Position numbers and translations under genes: made by a program. Shown in pieces: positions 1-8,645 of a stretch of DNA of 64,000 nucleotides. The stretch is from NCBI GenBank assembly GCA_020161615.1, contig JAIUPD010000004.1:310001-374000 (forward strand). Direction: 5' to 3'. The notes beneath the pieces are model-generated. The model ran no database searches and was not told the origin of the DNA. It saw only the letters and a list, made by a program, of their open reading frames with translations. Source of the DNA: Pseudomonadota bacterium. Its GTDB lineage: Bacteria > Pseudomonadota > Alphaproteobacteria > Rhodobacterales > Rhodobacteraceae. Positions within the stretch are counted from its first letter, which is position 1. Every line of letters starts with the position of its first letter.

Positions 1-589
1 GGGGCAGGGTGATCTGAAAGAAGCTCGCGACAGGCCCCGCGCCGAGGCTTGAGGAGGCCTGCAGCAGATCCTCGGGGATATTCTCCAGCACGCCGACCAG
101 CACCAGCACCATCAGCGGCACGAAGATATAGACCATGGCGACGATCACCGCGCCGGGGGTGTAGAGCATGGCGACCGGCCCATCCGTCAGCCCGGTGGCC
201 TGCAGGATCTGGTTCACCATCCCCTCGCGCCCCAGCAGGACCAGCCAGGCGAAGGAGCGAACGACCACCCCCGTCAGCAGCGGAAAGACCGCCAGCACGA
301 TCAGCGTGGATTTCATCCAGGGCGGGCAGCGGGCGACGACATAGGCGGTGGCGAGCCCCGCCGCCAGCGAAATGACCGTCACCCAGCCCGCCACAGTGAA
401 GGTCCGCCACAGCACGTTGCGGCGAAAGCCCGAGGCGAAGAAATCGGCATAGGGCTGCACGATGCCCCAATCGCCTTGCCCCGGGCTGCCGAAGCTGAGG
501 CCCACGGTGATCGCCACCGGGATCACCAGAAGGAAGGTGATCGCCAGTGTCGCCGGTGAGGCGAGCATCCATCCGGCCAGTCGTTTCAT
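1..589 (-). CDS. ABC transporter permease, PotB-like (3' end cut by window)
   Basis: Inner-membrane permease of a spermidine/putrescine-class ABC importer; the first 195 residues are visible. The product begins MKRLAGWMLA and has several hydrophobic helices. The last visible residues are an EAA-type coupling loop (ASSSLGAGPVASFFQITLP), the site where this family contacts its ATPase. It lies 59 bp downstream of a periplasmic binding protein on the same strand, so both probably serve one importer, with a second permease and the ATPase expected beyond the left edge. The nearby purine-salvage genes suggest a nucleoside or nucleobase substrate, but the permease alone does not show this. Confidence 0.85.
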   Translation of the reverse strand, partial: MKRLAGWMLASPATLAITFLLVIPVAITVGLSFGSPGQGDWGIVQPYADFFASGFRRNVLWRTFTVAGWVTVISLAAGLATAYVVARCPPWMKSTLIVLAVFPLLTGVVVRSFAWLVLLGREGMVNQILQATGLTDGPVAMLYTPGAVIVAMVYIFVPLMVLVLVGVLENIPEDLLQASSSLGAGPVASFFQITLP

Positions 590-608
590 GGGGCTCTCCG
601 GCAGGTCT

Positions 609-629
609 GGCCCCCGTCAGCCGGGGGCC
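609..629 (-). promoter_or_regulatory. Intercistronic stem-loop in ABC operon
   Basis: Perfect 8-bp stem GGCCCCCG / CGGGGGCC with a 5-nt loop, between the binding-protein stop and the permease start. Hairpins here are common in importer operons, where they stabilise the binding-protein message and lower downstream expression. There is no T-run, so full termination is unlikely. Confidence 0.6.
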
Positions 630-648
630 TGTCGTCGCGTGCGTCGGC

Positions 649-1689
649 TTACATGCCGAAGGTTTCGTTCCAGCGGTCCAGCCAGCGGTCGCGGGCCGGG
701 TTCAGCTGCGAATAGTCGATCCGTTGCAGACTGTCGATCTGCTCTTGTCCATAGGTCCAGGCAGCGGCGGCCTCGGGCGAGAGTTCGACGGTGGCATTGA
801 CCGGCGCGTCGACGCCCTGCTCGGCCAGCTGGCGCTGGATATCGGCCGAGAGGACGAAGTTGATGAACTGATGCGCCAGTTCCACATTCTCGGATCCGGT
901 CGGGATGTTGATCGTGTTCAGGACCGCGATCTCGCCATCCTCCAGCGCCGCCCATTCGATGGTCGGCACCGCCTCGCGCAGGCGGCCCAGCGTGAAGTCC
1001 TGCGTCATCGACACCGAAATCTCGCCGGTAGAGAAGAGGTTGATCATCTCGGAGCCGGTGTTGTAGTTGGTGACGATATTCGGCACCAGCTCGGCCAGCG
1101 CGGCAAAGGTGGCCTCTTCATCGGTATAGGCATCGACGCCCGCGTGGCGTCCCGCCTGCAGCACGACCATGGGGCCGGCGGTGGTGGTGATGTTCGGCAG
1201 GGACAGCGAGCTTGCCAGATCCGCGCGCCACAGGTCGTTCCACGAGGTGATCGGCGGATCGACGCGGGCGGCGTCATAGACCAGGCCGATGCGGCCGACG
1301 GTATAGGCCGGGCCGAACTCGCCCTGCGGCGCCTGGGCGAGGTCATAAAGCTCGGCGATGTTCGGGATCTGGGCGCGGTCGATGGGCTGGAAGAGGCCCT
1401 GCTCGATGCCCGCCTGGCTGTAGCTGTCGGTCAGATAGATCACATCGACCCCGGCGCCCGAGCGCATCGCCAGACGGTTCAGCCGGTCGCCGTTGTTGCC
1501 CGTCTCGAACACGACTTCGCAGCCGCACATCTCCTGGAACGGGTTGACGATGATCTCCTGCATCTTGTCGCCATTGAAGCCCCACCACGAGATGGTGAAG
1601 GTCGTGGCGCCGGCCGGCAGGGCGGCGAACAGGGCGGCGGCGGAAATCGAGGACAGGGCAAGGCGCTGGAATCGGGGCATGGCAGGCAT
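649..1689 (-). CDS. ABC transporter substrate-binding protein, PotD-like
   Basis: Periplasmic binding protein of 346 aa. Residues 1-28 form a Sec signal peptide with a hydrophobic core and cleavage after a GA motif. The mature chain has the spermidine/putrescine-binding layout (FTISWWGFN near the start, SEMINLFSTGEISVSMTQ in the hinge region). Start at 1689 is used; an in-frame ATG three codons in is an alternative. It sits downstream of adenine deaminase across a 104-bp gap and upstream of the permease, so it is probably the specificity subunit of a purine-related importer. The ligand is inferred from neighbours only; polyamine or amino-acid derivatives remain possible. Confidence 0.85.
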   Translation of the reverse strand: MPAMPRFQRLALSSISAAALFAALPAGATTFTISWWGFNGDKMQEIIVNPFQEMCGCEVVFETGNNGDRLNRLAMRSGAGVDVIYLTDSYSQAGIEQGLFQPIDRAQIPNIAELYDLAQAPQGEFGPAYTVGRIGLVYDAARVDPPITSWNDLWRADLASSLSLPNITTTAGPMVVLQAGRHAGVDAYTDEEATFAALAELVPNIVTNYNTGSEMINLFSTGEISVSMTQDFTLGRLREAVPTIEWAALEDGEIAVLNTINIPTGSENVELAHQFINFVLSADIQRQLAEQGVDAPVNATVELSPEAAAAWTYGQEQIDSLQRIDYSQLNPARDRWLDRWNETFGM

Positions 1690-1793
1690 CCGCTGTGGAA
1701 AGGGTGGCAGGGGCGCCCGGACGGGCGGCCTCGGCCGGAAGGCTACGGGCCTGTTAGCGCCAATGCAAGGGATCCTGCCATGCGGGCCCCGGG

Positions 1794-3656
1794 CTACCAG
1801 ACCACCGGATGCGTCTGCCCCGTCGCAACATTGACGAAGCCTTCGGGCGCCAGCGGCGAGGGCGCGACCAGCACCCAGCGCCAGGGCGCGCAGGTCAGGG
1901 TGGCGAAGGCCAGACGCTCGGGGAAGCCCGGGAACCAGCGGGGGCTGAAGGTGGGTTCGTACATCCAGTCGATTTTCGCGCCCTCGGCGTAGAGGTGCTG
2001 CATCTCGGCGTCGAGGTCCTCTGGCGGGCGGCAGGTCATCAGCCCGGCGATCTCGTAGCGGACGGTGGCGACCAATTGCCCCTCGCGGACCAGCGCCCAG
2101 CCGCCTTGCAGGTCATTGAGTGCATTCACCGCCGTGGCCATTGCCTGATCCGAGGACCCGACTGCCCAGATATTGTGCTTGTCATGTCCCATGGAACAGG
2201 CAAGTGCCGAATCAGGCGTCTTCGGCCCGGTGCCCAGCCAGAACATGGCCGAGGTCCGACCCTCGCCCGAGAAACGGTCCACGATGGCGAATTTGGTGAT
2301 GTTGCGGGCGGCGTCGCGCTGGACCTCGCCGTCTTCGACCGGCAGCTCGGCGGTGAGGAAATCGTCGGCCCAGTGGAAGGGGCGCAGAAGTGCCGCCTGC
2401 ATGGTCTGCCGCCCCGGTTCGGCCTTGATGGCGAAATCGGCGGCGGTCATCGGACGGGCGATGTTGACCGTCCTCGTGGCCCAGTCCGGCCAGTCGATGC
2501 GGGGCACCGGCTTGAGGTAACGCGTGCCCTCGGAGACCTGCTCGCCATCGGCCCAGACCTCGGCGATGGAGAGGGTGGGAAGGTCGTCCAGAAGCACCAG
2601 ATCGGCGAAGCGGCCGGGCGCGATGGAGCCGACCCAGGGCGTCAGCCGCATGTGGCGGGCGGGGTTCAGCGTGACCATCTGGATGGCGATTTCCGGCGCC
2701 AGCCCGGCCTCGATAGCGAGGCGCACGTTATAGTCGGTCGCGCCCATCTTCATCGTGTCCGAGCAGGACCGGTCATCGGTGGTCAGCGCGAACTGGCTCC
2801 ATTCGCTGAGCCCGGCCTTGAGCAGACCTTGGATCATCTCGCGCGCCGAATGGGGGCGCAGCTCCATGAAGAGGCCGCGGTGCAGCTTGTCCAGCACCTC
2901 CTCCGCCGTCCAAGCCTCGTGGTCGGAGGCGAGGCCCGCGGCGGCGAAAGCATTGATGTTGGGCAGGTCGCGGATGCCGGCCGCGTGCCCCTCGACCACG
3001 CCGCGTGCGGCAAACGTGGCCTCGATCATACCCCAGAGGCGCTCGTGCGAGGGGTTCTCGGGCGACCAGACGGCGGGCCAGTCCATCACCTCGTCAAGGC
3101 CCGCGACCATCAGGCTTTCCGACAGGAACGCCGCCTGTTCGTCGCGCCCGAAATACCCGCCGCCCCATTCATAGGCGGTGGGCGGCACGGCCGAGCCGGG
3201 CAGCGGGAAGATCTTCTGCGGTGAGCCTGCCAACCGCGCCGCCAGCCAGAAATCCAGCGTCTTCGGGCCGTTCACGTTGGAAAATTCGTGGCTCGCTTCG
3301 CAGGTCCAGGTGTTGCCATGGGGCAGGACCAGCGCGGCCTCCCATTCCGGGGAAACGTGGCTCGATTCGATGTGTTTGTGGACCTCGCCGAAGCCCGGCA
3401 CGGCCATCAGGGATGAACGGTCCAGCGTTTCCGCCGCCGTCCCGGGCCAGGAACCGAAGGGCCCGACATAGGCGATGCGGCGCCCGGCGATGATGATCTC
3501 CTGATCCTCCAGCCACATGCGTGAATGCACGTCCAGCAGGCGCCCTACCCGGACACGCCGGTCGGCGGGCAGATCACCCCGTGCCACGCGGGTCAGGCGC
3601 TGACGGATCGCCACTTCGTCCTTGGGATTGATCAGCAGGTCGTCGGGGAGGGTCAT
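1794..3656 (-). CDS. ade: Adenine deaminase
   Basis: Metallo-dependent hydrolase of 620 aa predicted to convert adenine to hypoxanthine and ammonia. The metal-binding signature PGFGEVHKHIESS puts the H-K-H pair at residues 93-95, followed further on by GHAAG and TTDDRSCSD, as in the Ade family; the C-terminal Ade-specific domain is present and the length fits. The start is the ATG whose first bases overlap the upstream nucleoside hydrolase stop (ATGA), giving translational coupling. The frame stays open upstream, antisense to other coding DNA, but that extension is not protein-like. Together with the hydrolase it makes hypoxanthine from adenosine. Confidence 0.9.
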   Translation of the reverse strand: MTLPDDLLINPKDEVAIRQRLTRVARGDLPADRRVRVGRLLDVHSRMWLEDQEIIIAGRRIAYVGPFGSWPGTAAETLDRSSLMAVPGFGEVHKHIESSHVSPEWEAALVLPHGNTWTCEASHEFSNVNGPKTLDFWLAARLAGSPQKIFPLPGSAVPPTAYEWGGGYFGRDEQAAFLSESLMVAGLDEVMDWPAVWSPENPSHERLWGMIEATFAARGVVEGHAAGIRDLPNINAFAAAGLASDHEAWTAEEVLDKLHRGLFMELRPHSAREMIQGLLKAGLSEWSQFALTTDDRSCSDTMKMGATDYNVRLAIEAGLAPEIAIQMVTLNPARHMRLTPWVGSIAPGRFADLVLLDDLPTLSIAEVWADGEQVSEGTRYLKPVPRIDWPDWATRTVNIARPMTAADFAIKAEPGRQTMQAALLRPFHWADDFLTAELPVEDGEVQRDAARNITKFAIVDRFSGEGRTSAMFWLGTGPKTPDSALACSMGHDKHNIWAVGSSDQAMATAVNALNDLQGGWALVREGQLVATVRYEIAGLMTCRPPEDLDAEMQHLYAEGAKIDWMYEPTFSPRWFPGFPERLAFATLTCAPWRWVLVAPSPLAPEGFVNVATGQTHPVVW

Positions 3657-4594
3657 GCGGATACCGAGGCGGAATAGAGGGCGATGACGCGGGCGATGTC
3701 GCAGCGGCGGACCAGCGTGACGGGCGGCGTGCCGAGGCGGCCCGAGGGATCGACGACGACCATCCCGCGCGTGAGGCCGGGGGCGAGGGACACGGCGAGC
3801 GAGGCGCGCAGGCTTTCGGTCACGATCCCCGGCTCGATCAGCACCGCCGCCGCCAGCGGATCGACGAAGCGGAAGTAATCCTTGCCGGTGAAACCCTTGA
3901 TGACCCGCATCGCATGCCTCGAAAGGGCGGCCGAGAACCGGGCGAGGTCGCCGTCCGGCAGGCCCGCGAACAGTGCCGCCACCTGATCGCCCGGCATCCG
4001 GTGATCGGCGCAGGCCTCCCACGGGACCAGCGTGCAGTCGAGGCCCGCGGTCAGCACGATCTGCGCGGCCTCGGGATCGGCATAGATGTTGAACTCGGCG
4101 GCGGGGGTGACGTTGCCGCGCCCGTCGATGGTGCCGCCCATGATCACCAGCCGCCCGACGCCCGCCGCACAGTCCGGCGCCTGCCGCAGCACCAGCGCGA
4201 GGTTGGTCAGCGGCCCGATCATCATCAGATCGACCGTCCAGCCCCCGGCGATGGCGGCGCGCAACTCGGCGATCAGGAAGCCCACCGCATCGCTGCCCGC
4301 CGCCTGCGGCTGCTGCGCGGGGCGAGGCGCACCGCCCAGACCGTCCTCGCCATGGATCTCGCGCGCGGCGATCGGCGGGTTGATCAGCGCCGCCGCCGCG
4401 CCCCTGTGGACCGGCACCCCGGGCAGGCCGGCATGGGCCAATACGCTCAGGATATTGCCGGTCGCCGTCTCCAGATCGACGTTGCCGAAGACGGTCGTCA
4501 CCGCATCCGGCACCCGCCCGGCCGCGATCAGCATCAAGAGCGCCTGCGCGTCGTCCACGCCGCCGTCGGTATCGAGGATCAATCTGTTGCGCAT
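3653..4594 (-). CDS. Nucleoside hydrolase (IunH/Rih family)
   Basis: A 313-aa hydrolase that splits nucleosides into base and ribose. The calcium-binding motif LDTDGGVDDA is at residues 7-16 (Asp10, Asp14 and Asp15 are the family ligands), and MMIGPLTNLALVL and VIMGGTIDGRGN match the family core. It is the first gene of a leftward pair with adenine deaminase, overlapping it by 4 bp. The base specificity cannot be read from sequence; the partner gene points to adenosine or inosine. The region upstream carries divergent promoters shared with the amidohydrolase at 4810. Confidence 0.92.
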   Translation of the reverse strand: MRNRLILDTDGGVDDAQALLMLIAAGRVPDAVTTVFGNVDLETATGNILSVLAHAGLPGVPVHRGAAAALINPPIAAREIHGEDGLGGAPRPAQQPQAAGSDAVGFLIAELRAAIAGGWTVDLMMIGPLTNLALVLRQAPDCAAGVGRLVIMGGTIDGRGNVTPAAEFNIYADPEAAQIVLTAGLDCTLVPWEACADHRMPGDQVAALFAGLPDGDLARFSAALSRHAMRVIKGFTGKDYFRFVDPLAAAVLIEPGIVTESLRASLAVSLAPGLTRGMVVVDPSGRLGTPPVTLVRRCDIARVIALYSASVSA

Positions 4595-4707
4595 CGCTCA
4601 CCTTCTCGGGTCCGGGCTCGCGCCCGGGGTCAGACTTTGCCCAAGCCTGCGCGATTGTCCATGCCCCGCCGAAGCAGCGCCGCGTCGCAGGTTCCCTGAG
4701 ATTTGAT

Positions 4708-4730
4708 ATTGTGTATGCCGAAAATACAAT
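4708..4730. promoter_or_regulatory. Candidate operator dyad (ATTGT...ACAAT)
   Basis: Inverted repeat ATTGTgTAT / ATACAAT around a GCCGAA-type centre in the 215-bp divergent region between the nucleoside hydrolase (leftward) and the amidohydrolase at 4810 (rightward). It is the only AT-rich part of that region. The IclR regulator at 5830-6657 is a possible ligand, from proximity alone. Confidence 0.4.
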
Positions 4731-4809
4731 GTTGAATGACGCAGCCCGCACCAAGCGCGGGTGGCGCGTGCCCCGCACGCGGCCGGACTTCGCCGCCCGG
4801 GAGGAGCGC

Positions 4810-5826
4810 ATGAAAAAGATCGACGTATTCAACCACATCTGGCCCGAGCCGTTTTTCAACGCGCTGATCAAGCAGATCGGTTCGATGAGCGACATGACCA
4901 AGCGGTCGGGCGATGTGCCGATGATGACCGACCTCGACCGCCGGTTCGAGGTGATGGACATGTTCGGCGAGGATTACTGCCAGATCCTGTCGCTGGCCTC
5001 GCCGCCCTTGGAGAAATTCGGCGATCCCGAGATCGCGCTGGAACTGTCGAAGATCGGCTCGGATTCGATGGCCGAGCTCTGCCAGAAATACCCCGAGCGT
5101 TTCCCCGGTTTCGTCGGCACCGCGCCGATCACCCACCCCGAGGGGATGGTGACGGAATCGAAGCGCGCCATCGAGGAGCTGGGCGCGGTCGGGATGCAGA
5201 TCTTCACCAATGTGAACGGGACCGCGCTGGATCTGCCCGCCTATGCGCCCTTCTTCGAATACATGAACAGCGTCGGCAAACCGATCTGGCTGCACCCGGC
5301 GCGGGGTCAGGATTTCGCCGATTACAAGACCGAGAGCCGCTCGGAATACGAGATCTTCTGGACCTTCGGCTGGCCCTACGAGACCTCGGCGGCGATGGCG
5401 CGGATGGTCTTCTCGCAATTCTTCGACAAATGGCCGGATCTCAAGATCATCACCCACCATGCGGGCGGCATGATCCCCTATTTCGAGGGCCGCGTCGGCC
5501 CCGGCTGGGACCAGATGGGCAAGCGCACCTCGGACCGTGACCTGAGCGTGGTGCGCAAGGCGCTGAAACGCCCGCATCTGGAGTATTTCAAGGAGTTCTA
5601 CGCCGATACCGCGTCCTTCGGCTCGCGCAAGGCCATCGAGCACGCGATCGAATTCTTCGGCGAGAACCGGGTGCTGTTCGCCTCGGACGCGCCCTTCGAT
5701 CCCGAGGGCGGACCCTATTACATCCGCGAGACGATCAACCTGATCGAGCGGATGGACATCTCGGAAGAGCTGCGGCGCAAGATCTTCCAGGACAACGCGG
5801 TCGAGCTGCTGGGCCTGAAGCTCTGA
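4810..5826 (+). CDS. Amidohydrolase-family (ACMSD-like) decarboxylase/hydrolase
   Basis: A 338-aa TIM-barrel metal enzyme of the amidohydrolase-2 (PF04909) group, which includes ACMSD, gamma-resorcylate and 5-carboxyvanillate decarboxylases. Visible landmarks are FNHIWPEP at residues 7-14, WLHPARG, ITHHAGGMIPYFEGR and FASDAPFDPEGG carrying the metal-binding Asp. The first metal motif has one His (H9) where many relatives have H-x-H. The start ATG is chosen because GGGAGGAG lies just upstream; the frame is open for 33 more codons without a ribosome site. Its stop is 3 bp from the convergent IclR gene. Substrate unknown; an aromatic acid is plausible. Confidence 0.75.
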   Translation: MKKIDVFNHIWPEPFFNALIKQIGSMSDMTKRSGDVPMMTDLDRRFEVMDMFGEDYCQILSLASPPLEKFGDPEIALELSKIGSDSMAELCQKYPERFPGFVGTAPITHPEGMVTESKRAIEELGAVGMQIFTNVNGTALDLPAYAPFFEYMNSVGKPIWLHPARGQDFADYKTESRSEYEIFWTFGWPYETSAAMARMVFSQFFDKWPDLKIITHHAGGMIPYFEGRVGPGWDQMGKRTSDRDLSVVRKALKRPHLEYFKEFYADTASFGSRKAIEHAIEFFGENRVLFASDAPFDPEGGPYYIRETINLIERMDISEELRRKIFQDNAVELLGLKL

Positions 5827-5829
5827 GGC

Positions 5830-6657
5830 TCAGGCCCGGACGCGCGGCACATAGCCCAGGCGCCGCGACAACCTTCCGGTGGTCTCCAGCAGGACGCTGG
5901 TGACCGCCTTCGCCTTGGTCCCGGTCATCGACTTGTCCGAGCCCAGCACCGTGACCGTCGCCGCGATCTGCCCCGAATGGTCGAAGACCGGCGCGGCCAT
6001 GGCGGCGAAATTGGCGTTGATGTTGTTCTTCGAGGTGGCATAGCCCCGCTCGCGCACGCCCTTGATCAGCGCCTCCAGCCGCTCGGTATCGGCGATGAGG
6101 TCGGGGTTCAGCGTCCAGTTTTCCTCGCTCAGCCGGGCGCTGTTGCGCTCTTCCTCGAGGATCGGCCGGGTCACGCCGCGGTCGAGCCAGGCGAGGAACA
6201 CCTGCCCCGTGGCCGAAGCGGTCAGCGGCAGCACATAGCCCAGCCGCACGGCCAGCGAGCCCTGCCGGTGGCCATCGACCTTCGACACGATCCCCGGTCC
6301 CCGGTTGCCCCAGAGCGACAGATAGGTGGCAAAGCCCGTCGCCGCCTGCAAGACGCCCAGTTCCTCGCGCGCGAGGTCGACGATATCGACCTGCCGGATC
6401 GCCGAATGGCCCAGCTGGATGGCAAAGGCACCCAGCCCGTAATGGCCGGTGTGGGGGTCCTGCCGCACCAGCCCCTCACGGATGAAGCTGACGAGGTAGA
6501 GATGCGCCTTCGACGGCGGCATGCCGGCGGCGGCGGCGATGTCGCGCAGCGGCATGGGGCCATCGGCGGCCTCCATGGCGCGGATCACCTTGAAGCCCAC
6601 CTCGATGGACTGGATGCGCCGCTGCGACCAATCCTCGTCTTTCTCGCCCTTCTTCAT
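5830..6657 (-). CDS. IclR-family transcriptional regulator
   Basis: A 275-aa regulator with an N-terminal winged helix (RDIAAAAGMPPSKAHLYLVSF, about residues 37-57) and a C-terminal IclR effector domain ending in GRLSRRLGY. The ATG at 6657 is preferred over a GTG 14 codons upstream because GGGGACAGG precedes it. It runs leftward, 54 bp after the amidohydrolase gene that ends at 6712, and may be cotranscribed with that operon. IclR proteins often control aromatic catabolism with ring acids as effectors; the ligand here is unknown. Confidence 0.88.
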   Translation of the reverse strand: MKKGEKDEDWSQRRIQSIEVGFKVIRAMEAADGPMPLRDIAAAAGMPPSKAHLYLVSFIREGLVRQDPHTGHYGLGAFAIQLGHSAIRQVDIVDLAREELGVLQAATGFATYLSLWGNRGPGIVSKVDGHRQGSLAVRLGYVLPLTASATGQVFLAWLDRGVTRPILEEERNSARLSEENWTLNPDLIADTERLEALIKGVRERGYATSKNNINANFAAMAAPVFDHSGQIAATVTVLGSDKSMTGTKAKAVTSVLLETTGRLSRRLGYVPRVRA

Positions 6658-6711
6658 GCCTGTCCCCGGCCCGTTTCGACCTGTTCTAACCGGCTTCACG
6701 GGGGGAATCCA

Positions 6712-7944
6712 TCACAGGGTCTTCACCGGCCGCGGGTCCAGGCCAAAGAGCTTGGCCGCGTTGAGCCCGAGGATGTTGCGCTTGGCCTGTTCGCTGAGGA
6801 AGGGCAGGTCGTAGATCTCCTGCGGGAGGTCGAAGTCGAAATGCGGCCAGTCCGAGGCGAACAGAAGCTGGCTCTCGGCGTTGATCATCTCCAGCGTGAC
6901 TTGCAGCGCCTTCATGTTCACGGTTTCCATCGGCTGGGTCGTGTACCAGCAATGCTCGCGCATGTACTCGGACGGCAGGCGTTTCAGCTGCGGCGCCTCG
7001 GAGGGGCGCATCAGGTACTGGTCATCCAGCCGCTGCATCAGGAAGGGCACCCAGGCCAGCCCGCTTTCCACCCAGATGCTTTTCAGCTTCGGAAAGCGCT
7101 CAGGAATGCCGTTCAGGATCCAGTTGGTCATGTGGACCATGTTGCACCAGGCAAAGCCCAGCGCATGCATGCCCAGGAACCGGTTCACGGTCGCCAGCGA
7201 GGGGTCCTGCCAGTGATAGGCGGCGTGGAAGGCCACCGGTTTGCCCAACTCCTGCAACATCGCGTAGCAGCGCATGTAATCGTTGTGGTGCAGCGCCTTG
7301 TGGCGGACCGAGGGGACGCAGAAGCCGATCACCCCGGGCTGGTCGGCAAATTCGGTGATCATCGCCTCGGCTTCGCGGGGGGTGTTGAAGGGAAGGTAAG
7401 CCAGCGTCTTGATGCGGCTGTCGGCCTTCAGCACATTGTCGATGAGCCAATGGTTGTAGGCGCGGGACAAATGCACCTCCATCTCGGGCTGCGGATGCAG
7501 GCCGAGGGTCAGCATCGGCGTGGGGAACAGGACCATGTAGTCGACCCCCAACGACTGCATCGCCCGCCGGGTCAGGGTCACGTCGCGGTGGACCGACTTG
7601 TCGTCCACCGGCTCACGCACGCCGGCCTGATGCGGGATGCGGCCGCCCACGTCCTGATATTTCAGCCCCGCGTCGCCGTTCAGCCCATAGGGCGCGCCGC
7701 CGGTCTTTTCCTGATGGAACAGCATCGCCTGATGACGGATCACCGGGTCCTCGATGTATCGGACCATCTCGTGCCAGTTCACCGTCTCGACGTGATGCGC
7801 GTCCACGTCGCAGATCAGCCAGTCCTGAAAGCTGCGTTTCTGCGCGCCTTGCTGGGCGTGGCGCAGGACCTCGCGCGTGTCGGTGAAGACGTCGATTTCC
7901 TGCACGGGCAGGGGGCGGGCGGCAGGGATCGGTTTGGCGTCCAT
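6712..7944 (-). CDS. Amidohydrolase-family protein (TIM barrel)
   Basis: A 410-aa metal-dependent hydrolase/decarboxylase of the amidohydrolase-2 superfamily. Landmarks are CDVDAHHVETVNWHEM near residue 45, FHAAYHWQDPS in the middle and FASDWPHFDFDLP near residue 355, with the metal-ligand Asp. The C-terminus NILGLNAAKLFGL is typical. The ATG overlaps the stop of the small upstream gene (TGATG); a TTG one codon earlier is less likely. It is the third gene of a Rieske / 112-aa protein / amidohydrolase unit and is probably cotranslated with them. The reaction is not identifiable; homologues often sit in aromatic operons as C-C hydrolases or decarboxylases. Confidence 0.78.
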   Translation of the reverse strand: MDAKPIPAARPLPVQEIDVFTDTREVLRHAQQGAQKRSFQDWLICDVDAHHVETVNWHEMVRYIEDPVIRHQAMLFHQEKTGGAPYGLNGDAGLKYQDVGGRIPHQAGVREPVDDKSVHRDVTLTRRAMQSLGVDYMVLFPTPMLTLGLHPQPEMEVHLSRAYNHWLIDNVLKADSRIKTLAYLPFNTPREAEAMITEFADQPGVIGFCVPSVRHKALHHNDYMRCYAMLQELGKPVAFHAAYHWQDPSLATVNRFLGMHALGFAWCNMVHMTNWILNGIPERFPKLKSIWVESGLAWVPFLMQRLDDQYLMRPSEAPQLKRLPSEYMREHCWYTTQPMETVNMKALQVTLEMINAESQLLFASDWPHFDFDLPQEIYDLPFLSEQAKRNILGLNAAKLFGLDPRPVKTL

Positions 7945-8282
7945 CAATCGGCCTTCATCTCTTCGGGGCGGTGGCGGAACCAGAGCGCCAGTTCCATCGG
8001 GCTGAGGTGCTGGGCGCGCAGCAGTTCCGAGACGGCGGTCAGCAGTTCGGTGGCGCTGATACGGTCGCCGCGGCCGGTCAGCGGCGGGAAGGTCCGTTCC
8101 TCGCCATCCGACTTGGCGGCGTAGAGGCGGATCGCCGCCGTCATCAGCTGCGCGACCGCCTCGTCCGAGACGCGCGCGGCCTCACCCCCCTCGACCAGCG
8201 CGACCGAGGCCTCGTCGATGGCCCGCGCGGCCTCGTCGATCCAGCCGTAGGGGTCGTTTTTCAGGGGATCAGACGCTGACAT
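7944..8282 (-). CDS. Uncharacterised 112-aa protein in Rieske/amidohydrolase operon
   Basis: I do not recognise this family. The product is acidic and predicted alpha-helical, with IDEAARAIDEASVALVEGG near the N-terminus and SATELLTAVSELLRAQHL followed by SPMELALWFRHRP at the end. There is no signal peptide or membrane segment. It starts inside the Rieske gene (14-bp overlap) and its stop overlaps the amidohydrolase start (TGATG), so all three are translationally coupled. That tight packing suggests a small subunit or assembly partner of one of its neighbours; this is inference. Confidence 0.7.
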   Translation of the reverse strand: MSASDPLKNDPYGWIDEAARAIDEASVALVEGGEAARVSDEAVAQLMTAAIRLYAAKSDGEERTFPPLTGRGDRISATELLTAVSELLRAQHLSPMELALWFRHRPEEMKAD

Positions 8283-8634
8283 AGACCACGCCCCCGTCCT
8301 CGCGCAGCTCGGCGGGCCTGAGCCGCATCGCGTCCCGGCCCTGACAGCGGCCGGTTTCCAGATCGAATTCGTAGCCGTGCCAGGGGCAGACGAGATGCCG
8401 TTCATCCTCGTCATAAGCCAGAAGCCGGGTCGTGCCGTCCGGCGCCACGGGTTCCACGACGCGGGCATAGATCCGGCCCTGACAGACCGGCCCCTGCCGA
8501 TGCGGGCAGAGGTTGTGCCAGGCGACCAGCCGGCCCTTCAGGCGGAATACGCCCACTTCGGTCCCGTCGCAATCGACCACCAGCCGCCCGCCTTCGGCAA
8601 TCGCCTCGGCGGGGCCCACGAGGAATTCCCGCAT
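8269..8634 (-). CDS. Rieske-type [2Fe-2S] ferredoxin
   Basis: A 121-aa stand-alone Rieske protein. Cluster ligands are visible as C-P-H (HNLCPHRQGPV, about residues 42-52) and C-P-W-H (HLVCPWHGYEF, about residues 80-90). GGGAGG precedes the ATG. Stand-alone Rieske ferredoxins carry electrons to oxygenases, but no oxygenase large subunit is adjacent. Instead it heads an operon with the 112-aa protein and an amidohydrolase. Two palindromes and a candidate MarR operator lie in the 135 bp before the divergent thioesterase gene. Confidence 0.85.
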   Translation of the reverse strand: MREFLVGPAEAIAEGGRLVVDCDGTEVGVFRLKGRLVAWHNLCPHRQGPVCQGRIYARVVEPVAPDGTTRLLAYDEDERHLVCPWHGYEFDLETGRCQGRDAMRLRPAELREDGGVVYVSV

Positions 8635-8645
8635 GCTGCCTCCCG

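Noticed and set aside
547-1992. Long rightward open frame opposite the binding-protein gene
   Set aside because: Arg/His/Gly-rich composition, no ribosome site, fully antisense to a gene with signal peptide and family motifs: a high-GC shadow.
1794-4961. Open frame continuing far upstream of adenine deaminase (1055 codons)
   Set aside because: Beyond the ATG at 3656 it runs antisense-frame through the nucleoside hydrolase gene with Arg-rich, motif-free sequence; a fusion protein is not supported.
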